This document shows positions 25,454-34,921 of a DNA stretch of 64,000 nucleotides, piece after piece. Position numbers and translations under genes: made by a program. Source of the stretch: Persephonella marina EX-H1. Lineage in GTDB: Bacteria; Aquificota; Aquificia; Aquificales; Hydrogenothermaceae. The stretch's first letter is position 1, and each line of letters opens with the position of its first letter. The notes beneath the pieces are model-generated. The model had not been told where the DNA came from and searched no databases. It saw only the letters and a list, made by a program, of their open reading frames with translations. The DNA is taken from assembly GCF_000021565.1 (NCBI RefSeq), contig NC_012440.1, positions 62,001-126,000 on the forward strand, given 5' to 3'.

Positions 25454-26827
25454 TCAGCTTAATCTCTCTTCCCAGTATCTTATCTGTTCCAACACTCTCT
25501 CTTTCGCCGTTCCCCCATATGACTTCCTTGCATCTGCAACAGAGTAAGGATTGAGTATGTTAAGTGCATCCTCCTCAAAAAGATCGGAAAATCTCTTCAG
25601 CTCATCAAGCGTTATGCTCTCAAGCTCCCTGTTCTCTTTTGTCAGATAGGCTACAATCTGCCCAACAACATGATGGGCTTTTCTGAAAGGCATACCTTTT
25701 CTTACAAGGTAGTTTGCAAGATCTGTTGCAAGTGCAAAGCCGCCTGCCGCTTTTTCCATATTTTCTTTTTTAGGTTTCATACCTTCAATGATCTTTGTCA
25801 TTCCGATAATTGAACCTTTTAATGTTCTGACAGCATCAAAAACAGGCTCTTTATCCTCCTGAAGATCCCTGTTATAAGCCATAGGAAGACCTTTAACAAT
25901 CGTTAAAAGTGCTACAAGATCACCGTAAACCCTTCCTGTTTTTCCCCTTATAAGCTCAAGAACATCCGGATTTTTCTTCTGGGGCATTATTGATGATCCG
26001 GTTGTGAGCTTGTCAGGAAGCTCAACAAATGAGAACTCTGTGGAGTTCCATATTATAAGATCCTCTGACTGTCTTGAAAGGTTTGAGATACATATTGCCG
26101 CATCTGATAAAAACTCAATTATCACATCCCTTGAAGCAGTTGCATCCATAGAGTTTCTCATAACTTCAGAAAAACCAAGCTCCTTTGCTGTCATTTCTCT
26201 GTCTATAGGAAAATCAACGCCTGCTAAAGCTCCGCTTCCAAGCGGCATCTGGTCTATTCTCTTCAATGTATCTCTAAATCTCTCCTCATCTCTGTTGTAG
26301 ATCTCAAGATAGGCAAGAAAGTAGTGTGCGAGCCTTATAGGCTGTGCCCTCTGAAGATGAGTGTATGCGGGCATAACTATATCAACAGTTTCTTTTGCTT
26401 TTTTTAGAAGAGCTTTTTTTAGTTCCTTTAAAAGCTCAATTATATTCTGTGTCTCCTCTTTAAGATAAAGCCTGAATGCTGTAATAACCTGATCATTCCT
26501 GCTTCTCCCTGTATGTAGCTTTCCTCCAACATCTCCTATCTTCTGTATGAGAGCTTTCTCTATATTCATATGAACATCTTCAAGCTCCTTCTTCCACTCA
26601 AACCTTCCCTCTTCTATCTCCTTCTTTATCTCTTCTAGACCTTTTATTATCTTTTCAGCATCCTCCTGAGGTATTATCCCCTGCTTTCCGAGCATTCTTG
26701 CATGGGCTATGCTTCCCTTTATATCGTACAGGGCAAGCTCTTTATCAAAAGATACACTCTCTGTAAACTCCTCAACAAACTGGTCTGTTCCTTCGGAGAA
26801 TCTTCCACCCCACAGCTTTTTTTCCAT
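25454..26827 (-). CDS. argH: Argininosuccinate lyase
   Basis: Last step of arginine synthesis, splitting argininosuccinate into arginine and fumarate. The signature GSSIMPQKKNPD carries the catalytic Ser on the flexible loop; TGRSRNDQV and THLQRAQPI are also family motifs. I start at the ATG at 26827 (MEKKLWGGRF) because it matches the family N-terminus and has SD aaggagag 4-9 bases upstream; a frame extension of 18 codons further upstream has no support. About 457 residues, as usual. Confidence 0.95.
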   Translation of the reverse strand: MEKKLWGGRFSEGTDQFVEEFTESVSFDKELALYDIKGSIAHARMLGKQGIIPQEDAEKIIKGLEEIKKEIEEGRFEWKKELEDVHMNIEKALIQKIGDVGGKLHTGRSRNDQVITAFRLYLKEETQNIIELLKELKKALLKKAKETVDIVMPAYTHLQRAQPIRLAHYFLAYLEIYNRDEERFRDTLKRIDQMPLGSGALAGVDFPIDREMTAKELGFSEVMRNSMDATASRDVIIEFLSDAAICISNLSRQSEDLIIWNSTEFSFVELPDKLTTGSSIMPQKKNPDVLELIRGKTGRVYGDLVALLTIVKGLPMAYNRDLQEDKEPVFDAVRTLKGSIIGMTKIIEGMKPKKENMEKAAGGFALATDLANYLVRKGMPFRKAHHVVGQIVAYLTKENRELESITLDELKRFSDLFEEDALNILNPYSVADARKSYGGTAKERVLEQIRYWEERLS

Positions 26828-26907
26828 ACATCTCTCCTTGCCAAAAATTTGACTACAGCCGAATGTAATATAATATACCAAGAAATAAGTTTTTAAAGAT
26901 ATCGGAT

Positions 26908-28437
26908 ATGAAATTATTTAAAGACGCCGCCATATACATCATCATTTTCATCCTTATAAGTTCTGTTCTTTACGTATTTCTTTCCAATAAGCGTGAGGAG
27001 AATGAGAGAGTTTACCTGCATCAGAAAATAGAGAAGGCCTCTGCAGAGTTTAAAGCCACATTAAATGGTTATGATATGGTTATATACTTTGTTTACAAAA
27101 GGTACATGTATGATCCGGAGATAGTTAATGCTTTATCAAAGGCTTACAGGGACAGAAAAAATCTTGATAAGCTGAGGAAAAGAGTTTACACCCTTCTTAG
27201 ACCGCTTTACTCAGACCTTAAAAGATACCAGATAAAGTTTTTTAAGTTCTACTTTCCAGATGGAACAACATTTATAAGATTTCACAGACCTGATAAGTTT
27301 GGTGATAAACCTGAGAAGGAGAGGTTTTCCATATTTGATCTTGGTAAAGGTGGTAATGACAGGGATACTATTGGATTTAAGTACACATTTCCTGTAACAG
27401 ATGGGAATATATTTATCGGAAATGTTGAGTTTACGCTTCCTTTCAGTGCTGTCAGGGTTGAGATGAGAAAGATATTCAGAGGGGAGTATAACTTTCTAAT
27501 TATCAAGGATCTTATCTACAGTAAAAAGTTTTCTGAGGAGAAGCAGAATTACATACAGAGTGAGATAGATCCTGACTTTTACTATGAAGAGGATCCTGAG
27601 TTTAAGGTTATAAGATGGAACATACCTGAGGAGATCATTTCCGAGATCAATCTTCAGATAAGGAATAAGCTAAAGGGGAATCTTGAGGATTTTAAGCCAA
27701 AATCAATAGCTGTTGATATAAATGGTGATTACTACATAGCATCTTTCATACCTATATCAAACAAGAAAGAGAAGTACATAGGTTATCTCGTTTATTATGA
27801 GAAAGATAACACGTACGGAGTATTTAAAAACACATTTATTATCAGTTATGTTGGTATAAATCTTCTTGTAGGTCTGTTACTTACGATGAGCTTTATCCTT
27901 GGCGTTATAAAAGAGAGATTCAAAGCTATGGCTGAGATAGACACACTGACAGGAATATACAATAAAGGTAAATTTAACCATCTTTTACAGGTAGAGCTTG
28001 ATAGAAGTAAAAGGTATGGAAGACCTTTAAGTCTTATAATCTTTGATATTGACCACTTCAAAAAGATTAATGATGCATTCGGTCATCAGGCGGGGGATTA
28101 TGTTTTGAAAACCCTTGCAAAAATCGTATCTTCAAATATCAGATCAACTGATTTCTTCGCAAGATGGGGTGGGGAGGAGTTTGTAATTCTTGCACCAGAG
28201 ACAGATCTTGAGGGGGCACAGATACTTGCTGAGAAGATAAGAAAGGCTATTGAAGAGTATCCATTTGAGACTGTTGGAAAGGTTACCTCAAGTTTTGGTG
28301 TTACAGAAGCCTTTGAGAATGATACTGTTGACAGCTTTGTTAAAAGAGCTGATGTGGCACTTTATAAAGCAAAAGATAAAGGAAGAAACAGGGTAGAGAT
28401 AGAACTACCTGCCAATATTTATTCTGATAAGGTTTAG
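26908..28437 (+). CDS. Membrane diguanylate cyclase with periplasmic sensor domain
   Basis: Makes c-di-GMP from two GTP. 509 residues: membrane segment about 8-26, a periplasmic domain of about 285 residues resembling a dCache-type sensor, a second membrane segment about 312-336, then the GGDEF domain with DIDHFKKINDAFGHQAGD and the active loop GGEEF near 424. The I-site RSTD lies five residues before it, so product inhibition is likely. The likely downstream effector is the PilZ protein next to motA at 14.3 kb and possibly others elsewhere. Divergent from argH; the 3' end overlaps cinA on the other strand by 33 bases. Confidence 0.88.
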   Translation: MKLFKDAAIYIIIFILISSVLYVFLSNKREENERVYLHQKIEKASAEFKATLNGYDMVIYFVYKRYMYDPEIVNALSKAYRDRKNLDKLRKRVYTLLRPLYSDLKRYQIKFFKFYFPDGTTFIRFHRPDKFGDKPEKERFSIFDLGKGGNDRDTIGFKYTFPVTDGNIFIGNVEFTLPFSAVRVEMRKIFRGEYNFLIIKDLIYSKKFSEEKQNYIQSEIDPDFYYEEDPEFKVIRWNIPEEIISEINLQIRNKLKGNLEDFKPKSIAVDINGDYYIASFIPISNKKEKYIGYLVYYEKDNTYGVFKNTFIISYVGINLLVGLLLTMSFILGVIKERFKAMAEIDTLTGIYNKGKFNHLLQVELDRSKRYGRPLSLIIFDIDHFKKINDAFGHQAGDYVLKTLAKIVSSNIRSTDFFARWGGEEFVILAPETDLEGAQILAEKIRKAIEEYPFETVGKVTSSFGVTEAFENDTVDSFVKRADVALYKAKDKGRNRVEIELPANIYSDKV

Positions 28438-29601
28438 TGCATACTGTGATACATAAAGCCTCACATCATTTCTCTCACCTTTGTAAACTATTCTGTGTAC
28501 CTCCGTTTTCTCTCCATCACAGTAACCAATATAATGAAGTCCAAGAGGTTTATCTTCTGTTGCACCTGTAGGTCCAGCTATGCCTGTATCTGATACAGAT
28601 ATATCGGTTCCTGTTAATCTCCTGACACCTTCGGCCATCTCCCTTGCAACCTGATCACTCACAGCACCGAACTTTTTTATACTCTCTTTAGAAACACCCA
28701 GTATATTTATCTTTGCTTCATTTGAATAGGATACTATCCCTGCCATAACATAAGAAGATGATCCCGGTATATTTACAAGTCTTGAAACTATAAGACCTCC
28801 TGTTGATGATTCTGCTGTTGAGACAGTCAATCCTTTCTCTTTTAGTAATCTTCCAACAACCTCTTCCATCTCAATATCTTCTTCAGTGTATACGTAATCT
28901 CCTACTCTTTCCCTTATCACATCCACCTTGTTTTTTAAAAAGAACGCTTCCCTGTCTGTTACAAATATATCAACACCTTTTGGAGAGCTGTTAAGTATAA
29001 CACCATCAATATCCTTCAGCATCTCATCAATCTCAAGCTCCTGAATACCGAATGTTCTGAATATATGGGATCTTTTAAGCTTTTCCTTGAAACCTAACAT
29101 CTCAAAGGCTTTCTTTACCATAGGCTTCATCTCAGAAGGCACGCCCGGGACAGCCACAACAGCCTTATTAACATCATCAAGTATCTTTACAAACCCTACA
29201 GCCTTTCCTACAGGATTTTCTATCCTTTTACTTCCGTAAGGCAGTCTTGCCATCTTCTTTATCTCATCTGTTAAAGCCCTTCCCTGATCCTTTAATGTTT
29301 TCTTTATACTCTCAAGCCATTCCCTGTCGTATATAAGATGGACACCTATAGCTTCCTGTATGGCTTCCCTTGTGAGATCATCCTGTGTTCCCCCAAGTCC
29401 ACCTGAGACAATCAGGATATCAGACTTATCAAGAGCCATCTTTATAAAGTACTGTATCTGGTACATATCATCACCAACAATGCCTATACCATTTACCTCA
29501 AGTCCTCTTTCAAAAGCCTCCCTTGCTATAAAAAGGCTGTTCTTCTCTAATTTAAGGCCGTTAACAAACTCTGAACCTGTTATGAGTATAAAAACTTTCA
29601 T
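28405..29601 (-). CDS. cinA: CinA family protein (competence/damage-inducible, NMN deamidase-like)
   Basis: 398 residues. The N-terminal MoaB/MogA-like domain (about 1-170, SGGLGGTQDDLT) has ADP-ribose pyrophosphatase activity in the family; the C-terminal CinA domain (about 245-398, TVSTAESSTGGLIVSRL, GIAGPTGAT) deamidates nicotinamide mononucleotide. It participates in NAD recycling (family knowledge). The ATG overlaps the stop of the M50 protease gene (ATGA) with SD ggagg inside that gene. Confidence 0.92.
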   Translation of the reverse strand: MKVFILITGSEFVNGLKLEKNSLFIAREAFERGLEVNGIGIVGDDMYQIQYFIKMALDKSDILIVSGGLGGTQDDLTREAIQEAIGVHLIYDREWLESIKKTLKDQGRALTDEIKKMARLPYGSKRIENPVGKAVGFVKILDDVNKAVVAVPGVPSEMKPMVKKAFEMLGFKEKLKRSHIFRTFGIQELEIDEMLKDIDGVILNSSPKGVDIFVTDREAFFLKNKVDVIRERVGDYVYTEEDIEMEEVVGRLLKEKGLTVSTAESSTGGLIVSRLVNIPGSSSYVMAGIVSYSNEAKINILGVSKESIKKFGAVSDQVAREMAEGVRRLTGTDISVSDTGIAGPTGATEDKPLGLHYIGYCDGEKTEVHRIVYKGERNDVRLYVSQYALNLIRINIGR

Positions 29602-30707
29602 CTTTTTTCTTCCTCCAGATACCTCTCTAATAGAAGTTCAATACTGCTTTTTCTTAAGATACCAAGAATTGTGTTTCCGTAAACAACAGGTATCTCCTCA
29701 AGTCTGTATTTATTCATAAGTTTTAATGCTTTGTAAAGAGAATCATATGGACTGACATAGGCTATCAGAGGTTTTGCAATATCTATAACATGAACAACAG
29801 ACCATCTCTCCTCAGGTATATTTTTTATATCCTCAATATTTATCACGTATATCTGACCGTCCCTTCCTATAACAGGATATATACTGCTCCTGTAGAATGG
29901 ATAGTAAAAGTTAATAAAATCAAGAACCGTTTCATCAGGTAGGAGAGGTTTTACAGTCTGCATAAAGTTTTCAACCTTATATCCTGAGAGTATAACGGAG
30001 AACTTTGTCTGTTCATAGCTTGTTTTTGAGGCCTGTCTTAAAAAAAGACCTATCAGTCCGTACCACATCCCGTTAATAAAGTTTCCCTGGAGTATAGATA
30101 TTACCCCTACAAACATGAGAAAGTAAGCGAAGATAGTTCCTGAAAGACTGCTTATCCTTGTTGCTGTAAGGAGATCTTTTTTTGTCCATATTATAGCTCT
30201 GAGTATCCTTCCACCATCTAAAGGAAATGCTGGAACGAGATTGAAAAGACCAAGGGCAAAGTTGACATACATAAGATAGTTTATTATCCCATTTAATAGA
30301 TCATCTACAGGATAAAAGTATGCCATCGTAAAGAATAGGATACCAAGCGTGAAGCTACATAAAGGTCCTGCAGCAGCAACGAGAAACTCAACCTTTGGGT
30401 TTGGGGCTTCTTCCTCTATCATAGCAACGCCGCCGAAGATAAAGAGGTTTATACTCTTAACTGGAATACCAAAATGGAGTGCTGTTACAGAGTGCGAAAG
30501 CTCGTGTAGTAAAACGGAAACGAAAAGAAGAACAGCTGATATAGAGCCGACAATCCAGTAAACGATAAAGCTGTATCCAGGATAAAAATGTGGGAAGAAA
30601 CCTTCAGCAAGTGTGAATGTTACAAGAAAAAATATGAAAAACCAGCTGAAATCAAGATTTATCTGTATTCCAAAAACTTTAAAAAGTGGGATTGGGTTCA
30701 AATTCAT
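29598..30707 (-). CDS. Site-2-type M50 metalloprotease with CBS domains
   Basis: Intramembrane zinc protease of 369 residues. Six or so membrane segments; zinc site HELSH at 68-72 and the second motif PAFPLDGGRILRA near 160. The C-terminal 140 residues form a CBS pair, a nucleotide-sensing module. This order (S2P-CBS, SpoIVFB/Rv-type group 3) is known in thermophiles and archaea. The substrate is unknown. Co-transcribed with cinA (overlap) and with the DUF2227 gene 12 bases upstream. Confidence 0.87.
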   Translation of the reverse strand: MNLNPIPLFKVFGIQINLDFSWFFIFFLVTFTLAEGFFPHFYPGYSFIVYWIVGSISAVLLFVSVLLHELSHSVTALHFGIPVKSINLFIFGGVAMIEEEAPNPKVEFLVAAAGPLCSFTLGILFFTMAYFYPVDDLLNGIINYLMYVNFALGLFNLVPAFPLDGGRILRAIIWTKKDLLTATRISSLSGTIFAYFLMFVGVISILQGNFINGMWYGLIGLFLRQASKTSYEQTKFSVILSGYKVENFMQTVKPLLPDETVLDFINFYYPFYRSSIYPVIGRDGQIYVINIEDIKNIPEERWSVVHVIDIAKPLIAYVSPYDSLYKALKLMNKYRLEEIPVVYGNTILGILRKSSIELLLERYLEEEKR

Positions 30708-30719
30708 TACATTCTCCGT

Positions 30720-31223
30720 TTAACTTCTCCCGATTATTTTAAACCTTTTCAGTGTAGAATACACAAAATCTGTAAAAATATGAACCATCTCAGCAAGGAA
30801 GATACCGAATATGAAAGAAAATACAAAACTGCCTGAGAGGAATGAGTATATATCCACATCCCTGAACCTATCAAGTATCTGTATATCAAGATCTGGAAAC
30901 GCATACTTCAATGAGAATATAAAAATGTATATAAGGATCAGTGATACTAATGAAAGATACACGATCTTTGTTGCTGTTCCTATAACCGGGATATGTGATA
31001 TACCTCTGTGGGAAAAGATTTTTGTGTAGGGATACCATACGAATCTAAGGAAACCCCATCTCCTGTTAGGCTTTGAGTGGTATATATCGTTATCTGGTGA
31101 CAGGAAGAATGTTCCTATGATATACCCTGAGATGAAACCTTCAAAGCTTACAGGATTGAGATAATAGACAGCTCCAGGAAGAAAAAGGAGGTTTATGATC
31201 TCATGTGTTCTTCCTGAAGCCAA
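30720..31223 (-). CDS. DUF2227-type predicted metal-binding membrane protein
   Basis: 167 residues. It starts MASGRTHEIIN and carries GTFFLSPDNDIYHSKPNRRWG and FSHRGISHIPVIGT, the conserved His/Asp motifs of the DUF2227 (YdjM-like) membrane hydrolase-like group. Two or three membrane segments (about 83-105 and 130-150). The motifs suggest metal binding and possibly a hydrolase; the function is not established. Between the M50 protease and an OmpA protein. Confidence 0.68.
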   Translation of the reverse strand: MASGRTHEIINLLFLPGAVYYLNPVSFEGFISGYIIGTFFLSPDNDIYHSKPNRRWGFLRFVWYPYTKIFSHRGISHIPVIGTATKIVYLSLVSLILIYIFIFSLKYAFPDLDIQILDRFRDVDIYSFLSGSFVFSFIFGIFLAEMVHIFTDFVYSTLKRFKIIGRS

Positions 31224-31233
31224 CTTTGTTCCT

Positions 31234-32094
31234 TTATTGGGTTACTTCCATAACAAAGAAGTCTGCTCTTCTGTTTGTGAACCTGTTAAGCCATGTTTTG
31301 TTATCAACAAGGTAGTTTTCTTTTCCTCTTCCCACAATCTCTATCCTTTCCGCTGGAATACCCTGCTTTATCAGGTACTCTTTAACAGCAAGGGCTCTCT
31401 TGTATGCAAGCCTGTCATTGTAGCTTTTTGATCCTATAGAGTCAGTATATCCAACTATCTTAACCTTCAGATTTGGTTTTGATTTCAGGTACTTTGATAT
31501 CACATTTAGATATGGAAGATACTCTTTCTTTATCTGGTATTTATCAAACTCAAAATGTATTCTGGCGTGAAGCTTTAATGGATAGTAACCTTCAAACTGT
31601 TCTTCTATAATCTCCCTTTCCTTTTCCACCTTCTTTTCTGGAGTTTTTCTCTCTTCAAGTTTTGCTACCTTTTCCCCTTCTGGAACAAAAGGGTCAGTTC
31701 CCTGTTCTATCTCCTGATAGCATGGAATCCCGTCTTTATCAACATCACTGTAAACCTTGTTTCTGGCTATAGAAACGTACTTTCTTGCCTTATTGAGGTA
31801 TGTTATCTGGTCCACCTTGCTTATATGTACCGTTTTTTCCACATTTTCATTGGGGTCTATATACTCAAGACCGTCCACAGCATCTATATAAGACTCTGCA
31901 ATAGCTATATCCTTAGGTGCGCACTCAACAACATGAAGTTTGTAAAGCTGGTTTATTTTATCCTTTATAGATGAGAGTTTGATCTCTGTTTCCTTCTCCC
32001 ATGGCTTTTTTACTTCTTCTGTCTTTTTTGCACAGGAACCGAAAATTAGTGAAACACCTATAACAGCTGAGATAAAGGCGGTTTTCTTCTTCAT
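31234..32094 (-). CDS. OmpA-family peptidoglycan-binding lipoprotein
   Basis: 286 residues. The signal ends at the lipobox FGSC (C21). The middle contains a short thrombospondin-type-3-like calcium motif (DVDKDGIPCYQEIEQGTDP). The C-terminal OmpA domain (about 175-286) has IHFEFDKYQIK, VKIVGYTDSIGS and NRRADFFV, but the Arg/Asp pair for peptidoglycan is read only by pattern. It likely links the outer membrane to the cell wall, as Pal does. It begins 2 bases after the stop of the small partner gene upstream, so the pair is co-expressed. Confidence 0.85.
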   Translation of the reverse strand: MKKKTAFISAVIGVSLIFGSCAKKTEEVKKPWEKETEIKLSSIKDKINQLYKLHVVECAPKDIAIAESYIDAVDGLEYIDPNENVEKTVHISKVDQITYLNKARKYVSIARNKVYSDVDKDGIPCYQEIEQGTDPFVPEGEKVAKLEERKTPEKKVEKEREIIEEQFEGYYPLKLHARIHFEFDKYQIKKEYLPYLNVISKYLKSKPNLKVKIVGYTDSIGSKSYNDRLAYKRALAVKEYLIKQGIPAERIEIVGRGKENYLVDNKTWLNRFTNRRADFFVMEVTQ

Positions 32095-32096
32095 TT

Positions 32097-32384
32097 TTAA
32101 TTCCCCCCGAACCTTTTAGACATCGCTTTCAAGGACCATTCTATAGATTTGAGAGCTGCAGCATTTCCAGCCTCAAGGTTGAGTTTTGATGTTTCTTCTC
32201 TTGCTATCATATAGTACGCTTCAGCTTTGTAATACTCGTAAGGTGCCACTTCAGGACATCCACTCTCAAAAGCTGATTTTAATGAGTTCTGAGCTTCATC
32301 TAAAAGTTCCGTTGTTGTTACCTCCCCACTGTACGACGCAACTGTGAAAAAGATCACAGAAAGCAGAGCTATAAAAAATCTCAT
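32097..32384 (-). CDS. Small secreted DUF4398-like protein
   Basis: 95 residues with a signal peptide (1-19, cut near ASYSG). The mature part (APYEYYKAEAYYMIAREE) matches the helical pattern of DUF4398 proteins, which typically sit in front of OmpA lipoprotein genes, as here. A single Cys is present. Role unknown, probably envelope structure together with the downstream OmpA protein. SD ggaggg lies before the ATG. Confidence 0.65.
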   Translation of the reverse strand: MRFFIALLSVIFFTVASYSGEVTTTELLDEAQNSLKSAFESGCPEVAPYEYYKAEAYYMIAREETSKLNLEAGNAAALKSIEWSLKAMSKRFGGN

Positions 32385-32492
32385 TATTCCCTCCTGCTGT
32401 ATTTGTATAAATTAATTTTCGGAATATATCTTTATTATAATTAGCTAAATGATACAATTATTTTAATACTAAATCTAAACGAGAGGTAAGTA

Positions 32493-33407
32493 ATGTTCAA
32501 GTCCATAGTTTCAAAACTTAAAGAGGGACTTTCAAAAACAAAGAAGCAGATATCTGACAGCTTCAATCTCATATCTTTTGGAAGAAAGATAGATGAGTCC
32601 CTCTTTGAAGATATAGAGATGGTTCTTCTTAAGGCTGATGTAGGCCTTAAAGCTACAGAAGAGATAATCCAGTTTCTCAGGGAAGAGAGTAAAAAAAGGA
32701 AGATAACAGAAGGAGAAGATCTTAAAGAGCTTCTAAAGGAAAAACTTTACGAGATACTGAAAAAATGCGAGGGAAAACTTGAACTTGGGGATCAGAAACC
32801 TGCGGTTATTCTGTTTTTAGGTATAAACGGTAGTGGAAAAACGACAACAATTGGGAAGCTGGCATCACAGTTTGTTCAGGAAGGAAAATCTGTTGTTCTT
32901 GCAGCAGCAGATACTTTCAGGGCTGCAGCTATAGATCAGCTTGAGGTATGGGCTGAAAGATCTGGAGCAAGGATTGTTAAACATACACAGGGTGCTGATC
33001 CTTCAGCAGTTGTTTATGATGCTGTAAACTCTGCAAAAAGCAGGGGAGACGATATAGTACTGATTGATACTGCAGGAAGGCTTCATACAAAGGAACATCT
33101 TATGAAAGAGCTACAGAAGATAAAAAGAACGATAAAAAAACTTATGCCTGATCAGCCTGTTGAGACCATACTTGTCCTTGATGGAACAATAGGTCAGAAC
33201 TCAATAAACCAGGCAAAAACATTTAAAGAATCAACGGATGTAACAGGTATAGTTATAACAAAGTTAGACGGAACTGCAAAAGGTGGGGCCATAATACCTA
33301 TCTGTCAGGAACTCTGCATTCCTGTTAAGTTTATAGGTGTTGGAGAGGATATAGAGGATCTTCAGCCTTTTGATGCTAAAAACTTTGTTGATGCACTTTT
33401 TGATTAA
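32493..33407 (+). CDS. ftsY: Signal recognition particle receptor FtsY
   Basis: GTPase that docks SRP-bound ribosomes at the membrane. N domain helices at about 1-95, then the G domain with the P-loop GINGSGKTTTIGKLA (G1, near 110), DTFRAAAIDQL (G2), DTAGR (G3), TKLDGTAKGG (G4) and the closing GVGEDIEDLQPFDA. The length of 304 means the acidic A domain of E. coli FtsY is absent, as in many thermophiles. Single gene; its 3' end meets ggt (4-base overlap). Confidence 0.96.
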   Translation: MFKSIVSKLKEGLSKTKKQISDSFNLISFGRKIDESLFEDIEMVLLKADVGLKATEEIIQFLREESKKRKITEGEDLKELLKEKLYEILKKCEGKLELGDQKPAVILFLGINGSGKTTTIGKLASQFVQEGKSVVLAAADTFRAAAIDQLEVWAERSGARIVKHTQGADPSAVVYDAVNSAKSRGDDIVLIDTAGRLHTKEHLMKELQKIKRTIKKLMPDQPVETILVLDGTIGQNSINQAKTFKESTDVTGIVITKLDGTAKGGAIIPICQELCIPVKFIGVGEDIEDLQPFDAKNFVDALFD

Positions 33408-34921
33408 TCCACCTTTATGACATATCCCCCTCTACGGGGGTCTCCTGCACCTTCAAAATCACCTGTTACAGCCTGAACGCCACCAAAGAAGAGATTTATA
33501 TCTTCAAACACAACAGTTTCATAATACCTTTCTAAATTTTTGATGACCTCTTTTTTAAACCCAGGTTCAAGGAATACTGTATGGTTTTCAAAATGTATTC
33601 TCGGCAGGGAAACAGCTTCCTGAACGGTTTTATTAAATACAGTGTAATTGATAATACAGTTAAGTATGGCACTCCTTATCCTGTTGCTTCCTGCACTTCC
33701 GAGAACAAGTCTGATCTTATCATCTTTCATAACAACTGTAGGGGACATCATTGAAGGTAGCCTCAGATATGGATCCCATCTGAAAAATCCTTCAGGGTTT
33801 AGATCTTCTTCTCCAAGCATATTGTTTAGCATTATTCCCGTTCCGGGGATAATATAACCTGAGCCTTCACCGTTTGTTGTTGTTACACTTACAGCATTTC
33901 CATCTCTGTCTATAATGGATATATGTGTCGTGTTTCCCCACAGATTTAGTCTCTTTCTGAAGAATTTTTTGTAGCTCTCAAATAGTGATCTGTCCTCTAT
34001 GATAAGCTCAAGCTCTTTTTTATGTATATTTCTGTCTATATGTTCCCTTCTGAACAACTGTGTTGTGTGCATGGCTTCAACAATTGATGATATATGTTTT
34101 AAAGATCCAAAACTGCCAAGTTCTGTATCTTCAAGTAGTTTTAATGTAAATGCTATGAGAAGGCCTCCTGCTGATGGAGGGCTGTTTGTGAATATATCGT
34201 GATCTCTGAATCTGAAAAAAACAGGATCCTTCTCATCAACTTTGTATCTCCTGAGATCTTCCCTTCTTAAAAGTCCGCCATTTTCTAATGATAGCTTTTC
34301 AATCCTTTCAGCTATCTCACCTTCATAAAAGATCCATGATCCTTCTTTTGAGAAAGCCCTTAAAAAATCTGCATAATCTGGATTTCTGTATAATGTTTTT
34401 TCATCTATAAGCTTTCCATTTACCGTGTATATCCTTCTTGATTCTTCTGTTGCAGTAAATATAGGTTCAAGAAGTTTTACAAAGGAAGCCTGCATCTTTG
34501 AAAGGTATATACCTTCTTCAGCATATCTGACGGCAGGTTTTATTAGCTTTTCGAGAGGCATACTGCATCTTTCTCTGTATATCTGGTATATACCTGCTAC
34601 CATTCCTGGAATAGCTACAGATCCGCACCCTATGTGAAACTCCTGGACGGCAGATCCAAAATCAACATAGACAGGATAAAAATCAGGATTATCAATCCTT
34701 TTTGGTGGAACGTCAACAAAGAAATCATAAATGAGAGGATACATTCCCTTTTCTACAGCTAAAAGGAAACCTCCACCGCCAAGACTTGTTAGGGCAGGTT
34801 CTGCTAAAGGTGCTGATAGAAGGGAGGCTACCGCAGCATCAAAGGCATTCCCACCAGCTCTGAGTATCTCTGCTCCGGCCTCTGCTGTCAGTTTATCACC
34901 TGCTGCTATAATACCTTTCAT
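33404..34921 (-). CDS. ggt: Gamma-glutamyltranspeptidase family protein
   Basis: 505 residues, Ntn-hydrolase. The self-cleavage/catalytic Thr is expected in NTTHISIIDRDGNAV (near 328), followed by TTTNGEGSGY and the GSAGSNRIR loop near 435. Family members cut gamma-glutamyl bonds. It has no signal peptide: the sequence starts MKGIIAAGDKLTAEAG, the usual mature start, so this copy is probably cytoplasmic, unlike E. coli Ggt. The ATG overlaps the stop of the GCS2-type ligase gene, pointing to a shared gamma-glutamyl substrate. Confidence 0.88.
   Translation of the reverse strand: MKGIIAAGDKLTAEAGAEILRAGGNAFDAAVASLLSAPLAEPALTSLGGGGFLLAVEKGMYPLIYDFFVDVPPKRIDNPDFYPVYVDFGSAVQEFHIGCGSVAIPGMVAGIYQIYRERCSMPLEKLIKPAVRYAEEGIYLSKMQASFVKLLEPIFTATEESRRIYTVNGKLIDEKTLYRNPDYADFLRAFSKEGSWIFYEGEIAERIEKLSLENGGLLRREDLRRYKVDEKDPVFFRFRDHDIFTNSPPSAGGLLIAFTLKLLEDTELGSFGSLKHISSIVEAMHTTQLFRREHIDRNIHKKELELIIEDRSLFESYKKFFRKRLNLWGNTTHISIIDRDGNAVSVTTTNGEGSGYIIPGTGIMLNNMLGEEDLNPEGFFRWDPYLRLPSMMSPTVVMKDDKIRLVLGSAGSNRIRSAILNCIINYTVFNKTVQEAVSLPRIHFENHTVFLEPGFKKEVIKNLERYYETVVFEDINLFFGGVQAVTGDFEGAGDPRRGGYVIKVD

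Noticed and set aside
26828-26881. Longer argH start at 26881
   Set aside because: The extra 18 residues are not family-like and have no SD; the ATG at 26827 has one.
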